64,000 bases of DNA from Verrucomicrobiota bacterium (GTDB taxonomy: Bacteria > Verrucomicrobiota > Verrucomicrobiia > Verrucomicrobiales > DEV007). This document shows positions 48,783 to 60,000 of this stretch, piece by piece. Both the position numbers and the translations under genes were made by a program. A model generated the notes under the pieces. It did not search any database. It was given only the letters and a program-made list of their open reading frames with translations, and was not told where the DNA came from. The stretch's first letter is position 1; every line of letters begins with the position of its first letter. The stretch lies in assembly GCA_963205275.1 (NCBI GenBank), contig CAUJIH010000101.1, positions 1 through 64,000 on the forward strand, given 5' to 3'.

Positions 48783-50978
48783 TCAATTCTGCCCGGAAGG
48801 TTGGGTGACGTTCTGGAGTGCGGCGAGGCCGCGCAGGATCTTGAGTTTTCCCCGGTTCTTGCGGGTTAGATTTTTGAAGTGAGATTCGTCTTCCTCAGAC
48901 ATTTGCTCCTGTTCGCCCAAGAAGAGGACCATGTGCAGACTAGGTTTTTCGATCCCTTTTTCCTTCATTTCTTTACGTACCAAGAGGTCGATCTCACGCT
49001 CGATATCCTCTCGTGTGATGGGAGGAATCGTGACGGGGTTGATCCTAGACGGATCGACGCGCGGTGGGGTAAATCCCGTTACCTCTCTCACCAGAGCCGG
49101 GAGATTCGTCACGACTTTCTGGTCGAGTCCTTTCTCTCGCCTCGCGGTATTTTCACGTGTCAACCAAGCTTGCGTCTTCGCTACCGCTTTCTTCCAATCT
49201 TCGATCGCCTTTTGTTCAGCGGCTGATAATTCGCTTTGAGATTCTCTCGCTTTCTTGATTTTCTCCAGAGTTTTTTCATCGGGTGTTCTCCTCAGGGGGC
49301 GATAGCCGGAAACGATGCAGAAAATAGTGTTGGTCTCCCATTCGAGAGCCTTTGCGATGGCCTTCGAATAGTGTGCCAAGTCGCTCGGTAAGATCGGTAG
49401 GCGATCATTTTCGCTGAGAGTAAGCGACTGCCCATACTCTTTGGTGAGTCCAAGTTGCTTATAATCCCGATTCAGCGGATCGAGCCATTCGATTGCCTCC
49501 CGGAGGTTCGACGGGAGTCCCTGCACTGGCTCAGGCCGAAAGGCGATGAGATTTTTATCCTGATAGAGCAGAATGTTGAAGCGCGTTCCACGATTGAGGT
49601 TGGCAAGCATGATCCCAATCTCGTCTTTCACTTTGTTATAGGCGCTCATCCCACCTTTTTCATCGACGAGCATGTCAGGGGTGGCATCGACGATGAAGAC
49701 GATTCGGTCTCCGCGACCACTGAGGCCGAAGAATGTGACATCCGAACTGGATGGGGCCGCCCCCGTGAAGTCACGTCCCATGCTCGCCGCTCCGACACTG
49801 GGCATGAGCGCGGAGATCATGTCTGTAGACGTCTGAGTTTCGGGGAGGGCGAAAGTGGAAGGTAGCGCGACAGTAGTGATCGCACTGATCGAATCAGACG
49901 AGGCGGCAGCGGATAACTGAAGGTCGGGTCGGGTCTCGCTTATCCGGGTAGGGACGATATCGGCCTCGCGCTGAGGTAATGCGGAGGCGATGAGCTGGGG
50001 CGGCTCAGGTTTCTGAACCTGCACTACGGCGAGACTCAGGAGGATGAAGAAAATGATGTGAAGTAAGACGGAAAGGGAAAGGGAGGAGATTCTGTCTCGA
50101 CGTTGAGAAGCATCTTCTCGCCCTTGATCTACGTCGACTTCTTCGAGATTCAGCTCGCCGTGGTATTGATCCCACTTCTGTGATGAGGAGGCGCGATGGA
50201 GAGTCGGCGGGGGAACGGTGGTCGAGTCAGGCGAACTGGGTTTGCTCGAGGAAGGACGGGCAAGTTTCGTGGCACTTTCTTCCACCAACGCGGCAACGCC
50301 TCCCGCGAACTCTGATGTCTCAGATGGAGACGGAACGTCTGGACTCTCCTGCCGAGCTGGTGGTCGAGATCGTCGTGTCGCGCTAGGGAGAGAGATCTCT
50401 TCCATCACAGCGCGGTAGGCGCTGGAATGAATCGGTGAGGATTGATCAGACGACGGTACATGTTCAGAGTTCCTTTCCTTTTCTGGCCTTTGCCGAAGCA
50501 TGTGTCGTAATCGACGCTGAATGTCGACTGGCGGAGAAACATCATCGGGGGATTCGCGCACGAGACGCTTTGCTGCCGCGACTTCGCCCTGGTTCACGAG
50601 ATGCTCGATCAGAGCGATGCGGAGGTTCCAGTCTTCCGGATGATGCTGGAGCTGCTTTCGCAGTTTCTCTGGATCAATATTTGTCTCATCGAGCAGTGCC
50701 GCATATCCTCCCGAAAGTTCGGTATGAGAAGGGGCCGGTTCAGAGGTAGTCTTTTGCTGTCCCTGCTCAATTTTCGCTCCCTTCTTCAGAATCTCACGTA
50801 GCCGCTTCTGCTGCTCTTTTGAAAAGGGAACCTCATCGGGAGAATCACGCACGAGTGCCTTCGCCTCTGCCGCCTTTCCCTGAACGAAGAGGGAGTCAAT
50901 CAGCGCGAGGCGAGTTTCCCAGTCTCCCGGATCGAGTTTCAGTTGTTCGCGGAGACGCTCTTGCTTGGTCTCGGTCAT
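48783..50978 (-). CDS. TPR-like repeats, one membrane helix and a vWA-like periplasmic domain
   Basis: A 731-residue protein. Two closely related helical repeats occur at about residues 8-60 and 84-140 (LRKQLQHHPEDWNLRIALIE, then ...AAAKRLVRESPDD), TPR-like. A disordered Ser/Pro region follows to about 305, then a single membrane helix (VLLHIIFFILLSLAVVQVQ). The C-terminal part has a vWA-like core: GRGDRIVFIVDATPDMLVDE and NRGTRFNILLYQDKNLIAF. The metal site would be D-A-T-P-D, not the usual DxSxS, so metal binding is uncertain. It probably spans the inner membrane with the vWA side outside. A similar tol/ExbB-type layout is common in Verrucomicrobia. Function unknown. Confidence 0.7.
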   Translation of the reverse strand: MTETKQERLREQLKLDPGDWETRLALIDSLFVQGKAAEAKALVRDSPDEVPFSKEQQKRLREILKKGAKIEQGQQKTTSEPAPSHTELSGGYAALLDETNIDPEKLRKQLQHHPEDWNLRIALIEHLVNQGEVAAAKRLVRESPDDVSPPVDIQRRLRHMLRQRPEKERNSEHVPSSDQSSPIHSSAYRAVMEEISLPSATRRSRPPARQESPDVPSPSETSEFAGGVAALVEESATKLARPSSSKPSSPDSTTVPPPTLHRASSSQKWDQYHGELNLEEVDVDQGREDASQRRDRISSLSLSVLLHIIFFILLSLAVVQVQKPEPPQLIASALPQREADIVPTRISETRPDLQLSAAASSDSISAITTVALPSTFALPETQTSTDMISALMPSVGAASMGRDFTGAAPSSSDVTFFGLSGRGDRIVFIVDATPDMLVDEKGGMSAYNKVKDEIGIMLANLNRGTRFNILLYQDKNLIAFRPEPVQGLPSNLREAIEWLDPLNRDYKQLGLTKEYGQSLTLSENDRLPILPSDLAHYSKAIAKALEWETNTIFCIVSGYRPLRRTPDEKTLEKIKKARESQSELSAAEQKAIEDWKKAVAKTQAWLTRENTARREKGLDQKVVTNLPALVREVTGFTPPRVDPSRINPVTIPPITREDIEREIDLLVRKEMKEKGIEKPSLHMVLFLGEQEQMSEEDESHFKNLTRKNRGKLKILRGLAALQNVTQPSGQN

Positions 50979-51084
50979 GGCGGAAGAGGTGATCGTCTGA
51001 GAAAACTATCACGTCATTCACGCAAAAGCGAGACAAAGGAGATACCGGGATAAGGGGAGTCGCAGTAACAAAGAAGGATGAAAT

Positions 51085-54000
51085 TCAGACTTTCACCAGA
51101 GCTAAGGCTTTTCCTGGGTTCAGTTCTTGTCGTATGGCAGTCGCGATGGCTTCGACATTTTCCTTGTTAAAGAGGTTAATGTGATTCCCCGGCACATCAA
51201 TGATCTGGAGTTCCCCGGCGAGTTCTCTCCACCCATAATCTTCACCGATCTCGAATTTGTCACCGCCGATCATGGCTCGTAGCAGAGTCAGCTTTCCGGG
51301 ATAAGGGGAGGGCATGTAAGTGCTCATCGCTCTCTCGTGCGCTTTTCGCAACTGCACTTGCCGCAACCATCCGGCTCCTTTGGCTTCCGGCAAGGTACGG
51401 GCGATTGTGTCCTCGGCTTCGAAAAACAGGCGATACGCCAGTCCGGAACCAAATCTCATTCCAATGTGCCCAACTTTCTGAAAGACATTCTTTTCCGCGA
51501 GGTGTTTTTTTCGCCAGTTTACAGCGACCCTCTCTCCGATGCTCAGTTTTCTGACCGAGGCCAGGGGGTTTTCCGTATCGATCAGGCCGAGGAACTTTAC
51601 TTCTTCTCCCACGGCCTCGAGCTGGCAGGCCATTTCATACGCGACGAGTCCGCCGAAGGAGTAGCCGATGATGTGATAGGGGCCGTGCGGCTGTACTTTT
51701 CGCATGTCGCGCAGATAGTGAGCCGCCGTTTCTTCAATGGGTTCGTTCGGGATTGGCGAGGTACTCGTCAGAGCTGGAGCTTCAAAGGCGTAGAAAGGCC
51801 GATTCTTATCGAGACGTGTCGCTAGATTTCCGTAGAAGAGAATCCCGCCATCCCCACCGTGAACGGCGAAGAGAGGAGGCAGCACTCCTTCTGCCTGGAT
51901 GGCGACGGTGGTCTCATTCAAGGATTCTGCCGGATTAGGCATTGGATTGGGTGATGAGGCGAGCAGATAGATTCCACGCAGATGGCGAGAGGGAGTCTCA
52001 TCGTGGTCTTCTTCTTTTTCATCCTGGTGCTGGAGACGCTCATCGATCAACAGTGCGAGCTGTCGGATGGTAGGGGCGCGGAAGAGTGCAGCGAGCGGAA
52101 GGGATACTCCGAAGGCTCGCTGGACGCGGGAGAATAGCTTCATACCCAGTAGAGAATGGCCTCCGAGCGTGAAAAAGTCGTCATCCAGCGAGATCGCGGG
52201 AGTTTTCAATAGTTCGATCCACAGTGTACAGAGTTCTTTTTCCGTGGAGGAGGGGATATCGTCTCGCTCGATTCTGAGACTACCCTCTCGCGGGAGACTG
52301 TGTTGATCGATTTTTCCATTGGGATTGAGCGGCAGTCGATCCAGAACTACTACGGAGGATGGGACGAGGTAGGCAGGGAGTTTTGATCGCAAATAGCCGA
52401 TCAGTTCCTCTGGTGTAGGATGGACTCCATTGCGAGGGCTGGCGAATGCAGCGAGCGCTCTCTCTGCGGCTCCTTCTCCTACGGCGATGATCCGGCACTG
52501 ACCAACGTGAGGATGCTGAGAGAGAACCGTTTCGATCTCGCCCGGCTCGACGCGAAAGCCGCGGATTTTCACCTGTTGATCGATGCGTCCGAGGAATTCG
52601 ATTCTGCCGTCGGAGAGGAAACGGCATCGATCACCTGTGCGGTAGATTCGAGCGTCTGGATCAGAACTAAAAGGATCGCGGATGAACTTCTGCTCGCTTA
52701 ACTCAGGCTTCCCGAGATAGCCGAGTGCGAGTCCATCACCACCGGTCCAGAGTTCGCCGGGAATCCCGGGAGGCAGCGGACGCCGTGCCTCGTCGAGGAT
52801 GTAAACCGTAGTATTCGCAATTGGCTTGCCGACCGGGATTGAGCGGCGGAGCAGGTCGGATTTGCAAACTTCGTGGCAAGTCGTGAAGGTCGTATTTTCA
52901 GTAGGGCCGTAGCCGTTCGTCAGACGAATACGAGGATAGACGCTGAAGAGTCTTTGGGCGTGCTTCGCAGACATCACATCTCCCCCGCTGATTACCTGTC
53001 GCAATCCGCTGAAGGCATCCAGACATTCATCGATCATGACTTGAAACAAACCTGCGGTCAGCCAGATTCGAGTGACGCTGTGTTGGGTGATGGTGTCAGA
53101 CAAGGTGTCGAGACTCAGTTTTCCTGCGGGTGGAATCGCGATGGTTCCTCCGTTGAGCAGAGGGCCATGCACCTCCAGCAAGGAGGCATCAAAGCAGACG
53201 CTGGATGCGTGTAAGATCGTCTCTCCAGGCCCGAATTCCATAAAATCTGAATTTCTGACGAGTCGGACGGCGCTGCGGTGAGTTCCCTCAACTCCCTTGG
53301 GCTTGCCGGTGGAACCAGAGGTATAAAGTATGAAGGCGGCGTCTCCTGCCTTCGTGTCACTTTCTGGAATGGTATTTTGCTTCACATGCTTTCTAATGTG
53401 TGCGATGTCGAGAGTGGGAATGTCCTTGGGCAATCGCCGTGCCTCGGACTCACTCGTGACAACAAATGTGGCTTTGCTGTCGTGCAGAATATAGCTCAGT
53501 CTGTCGGAGGGATATTCGGTATCGAGCGGGACATAGGCGGCTCCACACTGCATCACTGCATACAGGGCAGCAATTTGCTCGGGCGAACGATCCAGCAGAA
53601 TGGCGACATTTGTTCCTGCTACTGCTCCCGCTTCTGAAAAGGCCTGCGCATAGCGTGAGATCATCGCAGCGAGTTCAGAGTAACGGATTTCTCCCTGAGA
53701 GTGACGGATGGCGATAGCATCGGGATTTTCCGCTGCCATCTCGACCAAAAGTTGCGGAATGGTCGCCTCATTGGGATAGGGTACAGCAGTCTCGTTCCAT
53801 CGAGTCAGACGCTGACTCTGCGATGTGCTCATGGCAGAGGCGATGGTTTCGAGATCGGCTTCTGGCTGCATGGCTATCGTATCCAGAATCGCACGGTAGG
53901 TTTCCAGCCATTCCCCGATAGTGTCAGAAGAGAAGCGCGAGGAGTGGTAATCCAGTCGGATTTCTAGCCCCTGATCCAGTTCGCTGGTTTTCAGGAAAAG

Positions 54001-57000
54001 TGGATGGGTCGTGAAGCAGCGCTTTGCTTCACTAATTTTCGCTCGTACTGGACCGAAATTTTGTAACTCCGCCATACGCTCAAAATTAAACACGGCATCA
54101 ATGCGCGGGCGCTGATCCGCTGACATGTTTTTAATGATGTGTCCGAATGTGCAGGCACTGTGATCGAGCGCATCCAAGACGTGATTCTGTGTGACTTTGA
54201 GGAAAGCGGAGAGTTGCTCACTCAGATCGACATCGACAGGCAAGGGAAGGAACCTCACGAAATGCCCGACCAGACCAGTCTGCCCGGTCGCATTCTGAGA
54301 TGCTGAAGGGAATGCGACGACGAAGCGCGATTGACCACCGAGGCGATGGAGAAGGAGCTGGTAAGCACCGAACAGAAGTCCGAAGAGAGTCGTTCCCGAT
54401 TTTCCTGCGACACGTTTGAGTTCCCGCGCTGTGTCGGCGTCGATCTCGAATGCAATGGAATCACAATGAAAGTCCGTTTCTGCCGGAGTGGGAAAGTCAC
54501 TGGGCAGATCGAGCGGTGAAACAGGTGTTGCGAACTGGCTCTGCCACCAAGCTTCTGATTCCTGAATCGAGTCTGGTAGGCTCTGAGTGCTCGCGACGAA
54601 GCTCGGAGCAGGGGATAGGTTTGCAGAGTGACCCGTCACCTCAGCTTCATAAAGCGTTCCCAACTCCTGAAGGATGACATTGTATGACCAGCCGTCACAG
54701 GCGAGGTGGTGAGCATTGAGAATCAGGCGGTGATCATCCTGTCCACGGCGAAGCAGCGATGCACGAATCAGTGGACCATGTTCCAGATCGAAGGGCGTGT
54801 TCTGTTCATGGGCGAGAATTTCCTGTTCTGTCCCCTCATTCAAGAGGGTCAGGTCGAAGACTGAGGAGGGTTGAATCCGATAACCTGTGCCGTCGGGTGC
54901 ATAGACAGCACGGAGAGCCTCGTGACGATCCAATAGAGTCTGTAGGGCGCGACGAAGCGCCTCCAGATCGAGTGGACCGCTCAACTCGAGAAGATTAATC
55001 TCGTTAAAAGCCAAGGACGCGGCCTCACTCACCTGCGACGCGAGCCAGACTTCTGCCTGCGAGTCGGAGAGCTGGTGAAGGGGAAGCGAGTCCTGTGTTA
55101 TCGAGGCGGGCGATGCCGTCACGGTTGACTCTGGATTTTCTGCTGAAGAAATCGAGAGGATAGGATCAGGTCCCTGGAGTCTCTCAGCATCCATGCGGAT
55201 TCCGCCGGCGACCGGGATTTCAAAGAAGCCACCTTCCTGCATTTCGGCGATGGATTCACGGAAAGCGCGGATGCAGTAGTCGATGTCCTCGTCCGTGTGC
55301 GCCGCCGTCATGTAACTGGGGAAGCCCTCCAGTAGAAAGACGCCTTTTTGACGCAGATGAAAGAAGAGCAGGTTCGCATATTTGTGCTCTGGATCGACGC
55401 GGAGGAACATCTGCGATCCGAAATTGGGCATGCGAATGGGTGCTCCGCTTTCGACGAACATTTGATCGACTGTCGTGGCGAGGCGGTCCGCCTTTGCCTT
55501 AATATTCTGCCAATATTCCGACCCCTGAGCGCGGAGGAACAGCAGAACCTGCTTCACCGCCGCCATGGCGAGTGGGTGACGCACGAAGGTCCCGGCGAAG
55601 AAAGTCACATCTTTTCCTGGGAAAGAGTCATCGCCATACTGCCACATTCCACCGTCGAAGGTATCCATGTAGGCGGCTTTCCCCGCCACTACTCCGATGG
55701 GCATCCCACCGGCGACGACCTTTCCGTAGGTAGCGATGTCGGCTTCGACTCCATAGTAGCCCTGAGCTCCGTGCGGCCCCGTGCGGAAGCCGGTGATTAC
55801 CTCATCGAAGACGAAGACGGAACCAGATTCGTGCGTGATGCGACGGAGCTCGTGGATGAATTCACGAGGCTGAAACTCGGGACGGCGACTCTGGATCGGT
55901 TCTACGATCACGGCGGCCAATTCGTGAGCATGGGAACGGATAATTTCTAAAGACTCATCGGTGCCATAAGGCAGCATGATCACGTCCTCGACCGCCCGAC
56001 GTGGGATGCCGGGAGCGATCGGCAGAGATCGCAAGGTTTCACCCGATCCCACGCTGCGCACCAACACCTCGTCGAAATTGCCGTGGTAGTCCTTGGAAAA
56101 CATCACGATCTTGTCGCGTCCGGTCACGGTGCGAGCGAGACGGATCGCAGCCTGGACGGCTTCGGAGCCGGTGTTGACGAAGCTCGCTCGCTCGTTGCCC
56201 GTGACTTCACAGAAAAGTCGGGCGGCCTCCATCGCATTCTGGCATTGCGGCCCGACTTCGATCCCCTGATCGAGCTGTTGTTTCAGTGCCTGTGTGATGA
56301 AGTCCGGAGAGTGACCGAGGAAGTTCGGGCCGAAGCCATTGAGCAGATCAATGTACTCATTCCCATCGACATCGAGCAGGCGGGAGCCTTTCGACTTGCG
56401 GACCGCGATCTGGTAGATCATTTCCTTCCACTCGCGGTGGAAGCCAGAAACCGTTCGAGGATCCGCATGCCACTGACGATACTCCGCCGTCAGTTCTTTG
56501 GATCGTCGTGTTTTGGTCGTATAGCTTGCGATCAAGGCATCGAGATGGTGTCGCTGCTGCGGCGTGAGATCCGAGGCGATTTCGCGGTGAATCGAAGTCG
56601 TGGGCGCTGACGAATCGTGGGCGCTGGGAGAAGATGGCTGGGAAAGCGCTGTCACCGGGGCCGGGGCCGTAGCCATCGCTTTCGACGGCGATGAGACGGC
56701 AGGAGGTGGCACAACTGCTGGCGATATGGCGTTGGTGGGGGCGACTCCCTGGAGCAGGGACATCTGCTGTCGCATCAGATCGAATTGCTGGCAGAAAAGA
56801 CGCTCCATCAGACTGGCGTTTTCCGGAACGGGCAGAGAGGGGATGGAGACGGCGGGCATCATCGGTATGGATGCCGGGGAAGAGACTGAGGCCGACACGC
56901 TGCTCGCAGGAGCGATAGAGCGTTCCTCTCCTGTTGCTGATACCGGAGTAGGCGCATTTTCCACCGTTCCTGGCAGAGTCATCACGGGACGGTAGAGCTC

Positions 57001-60000
57001 TGGCGACAGAGTTGCATCCAGCCGATCCGCCAGCAGCCCGATATTGACCAGATCGCCGATTAGATCACGCAGTGTCAGAGGAATGCCGAACTCATTCGAC
57101 AGAGATTTGCTGACTTGTGTGAGAAGCAGGGAATCGAATCCCAATTCCAGATAGGAAACATCTTCCGCCAGTTCCTCTGCGGGCAAGCCAGAAAGATCGG
57201 ATAGCAGAGTGCGTATTGCATCAATGATCGCTGGGCGTCGATGGATGGGTTCGGTAGTGCTCATAGGCGGTTGGGAAAAGGGGTGTTCAGTGCTGTGATC
57301 GGCTTCGTCGCTGGTGGAAAGGGAGGCAGTGATCGCTCCGTGAATTGCCTTCGGATCGATCCAGAATCTCTTGCGTTCAAAAGGATAGGTCGGTAGAGGA
57401 ATTCGATTGCGCGTCTCTCGAGAGTAAAAACTTTGCCAATCGACCTCGACTCCGGTGCTCCAGAGGGCACCGAGCGATTCGAGAGCGTGAGCATAGTCGT
57501 CACCTTCCTCTTTCACATGGAGGCTGGTGGAGAAAATCGCATGACCTGAGGCTCGGCCCAAGGCTTGGCGTGCTAGGCTTGCCAAAGTGTTTCCGGGACC
57601 GACTTCGAGAAAGATCTGCCCCTCTTCCTTTGCTCCAAGCAGGACGACGGATCGATGGAAGCGCACGGTCTCGCGCATATGCTGCCCCCAGTAGCGAGGA
57701 TCAGTCGTCTGGGCCTCGGTCAGCATTTCTCCCGTAATCGTGGAGAGAATGGGCAACTGGGGCGCATAAAGGTCGATATTCGCGAGCTCCTCCGTGAATC
57801 GTTCGACCGCTTCATCCATCATCCTCGAGTGGAAGGCGTGTGATGTATGCAGCTCCTGAGAGACGATGCCATCAGCTTCCAGAGCACTGCGGAAGGCGTT
57901 TAAATCCTCGTGTGAACCCGCCACGACGCAGAGCTGCGGACCATTGGAAGCCGCGAGATCAAGGGACGCGGGCATGCGTGCCAGCAGATCCGCCTCAGAC
58001 AATCGGACGGACAGCATCCCTCCGCCCGGCATTTCGTCCATGATCCGACCACGGGCGGCGAGGAGGCGTAATCCGTCCTCCAGGGAGAAAACTCCTGCAT
58101 GACAGGCGGCGACGAACTCGCCCACGCTGTGCCCCAGCATCACATGCGGCGTGATTCCCCAATGCAACCACAAATCGGCGAGGGCGTATTCGATCGAGAA
58201 TATCGCCGGCTGGGCCAGTAGTGTTCGCGTCAGCCGATGTGTGGCGGCATCCCGATCTGCACCCTCCGGTGGGAAAAGGGCATCGATCAGATTGACGTCC
58301 ATCAGCGGCTGCAGAATCGCGGAACAGCGGTCGAGAGTTTCGCGGAAGCGCGGTTCGCTCTCGTAGAAGGCACGGCCCATCTCCAGATGCTGGGCACCCT
58401 GACCAGGGAAGAGAAAATTTACTGGTGGGTTATTACGCCCGACACTCGGCGTAGAGGTGCTCTTTTGAGCGAGAGTTGAAGCCAGAGTACGGTTATCTCC
58501 TGCCACGATCACTCGTCTGTAGCGGAAGGGCTTGCGTCCTACGGCGAGCGTCCACGCGACGTCCGCCACGTCTTCGGATTTCTCGTCTGCCTTGCCAACA
58601 CGATCTTCCGCATACTTTGCCAAGCGTGCGACCGCCGCATCGAGAGCCTTCTCAGAGCGGGCGGAGAGAAGGAAAATCTGCTGTTTTCGGTGAGAAGGCT
58701 TCGAGGGGATCTTCGGAGCCTCCTCCAGCACGATGTGAGCGTTCGTTCCTCCGACGCCAAAGGAACTCACTCCCGCCCGCCGTGGTTGACCGTTCACGCC
58801 TTGTTCCCAGGGCGAAAGGCTCGCATTGACATAAAAGGGGCTGTTGGCAAAGTCAATTTTCGGATTTGCCTCCCGATAGTGCAGGATGGGTGGCAGCATC
58901 GCATTTTTTAGCGAGAGCGAAGTTTTGATCAATCCGCAGACCCCTGAAGCAACGTCTAGGTGACCGATGTTCGTTTTCAGCGATCCGACGGCACAATATT
59001 GATTCGCTGATGATCCCGAAGACCGGAAGGCTTTCGTCAGAGCCGCAATCTCGATGGGATCGCCGAGAGGAGTCGCCGTGCCGTGAGCCTCGATATAGCC
59101 GATCGAATCCGCTGCGATTCCCGCATCCCGATGAGCCATGCGGATCACATCAGCCTGACCTTCTACGCTTGGCGCTGTGTAGCTGTGCTTCACTCCGCCA
59201 TCATTGTTTAGGCCTATCCCTCGGATCACAGAGTAAATATGGTCCCTGTCTCGGATAGCGTCGCGATAGCGCTTCAGCAGCACCACCCCGGCACCGTTTC
59301 CGAAGACTGTGCCTGAGGCGTCCTTGTCGAAAGCTCGGCAGTGACCGTCGCCGGAGAGCATCCCCTGCTCGGTGTAGAAATACCCACGCTTCAGTGGCAG
59401 CGTCACGGTGACGCCACCAGCCAGCGCCATATCGCAGAGTCCATCGCGAATGGCACGGCAGGCTTCCGCCACTGCCACCAGTGAGGTCGAGCATGCAGAT
59501 TGGAGATTGATCGCCGGGCCTCGCAGGTTCAGCTTGAAGGCTACACGGGTGGCTAGATAATCCTTGTCGTTCCCCAGTTCCGCTTGAAGTGTTCCGACTT
59601 GAATTTGCGGAATCAGTTGGGACAGGAATTCTGAATCTGTGCAGAGATTGGCCAGCAGATAGGTATCGAAATACGCCCCCGCCCAGACTCCGACGCGGTG
59701 ATTTGGCGTGCCAGCTCCATAGCCTCCGCGCTCCATCGCTTCCCACGCCAGTTCGAGGAAGATGCGCTGCTGAGGATCCATGATTTTCGCCTCGTTCGGC
59801 AGCACCCCGAAGAAGGCGGCATCAAAGAGATCGACGTCCTCGATCACACCCTTGGCGGCGATGAACCCCGGCTGTCCAAACTCCTCCGGATACGCGATTT
59901 CTTCCTTTCGAAACTGCGAGATGGACTCGACGCCCTCACGCAAGTTCTTCCAGAAATGTTCCGGATCATTTGCTCCTGGAACGCGCAGCGCCATGCCGAT

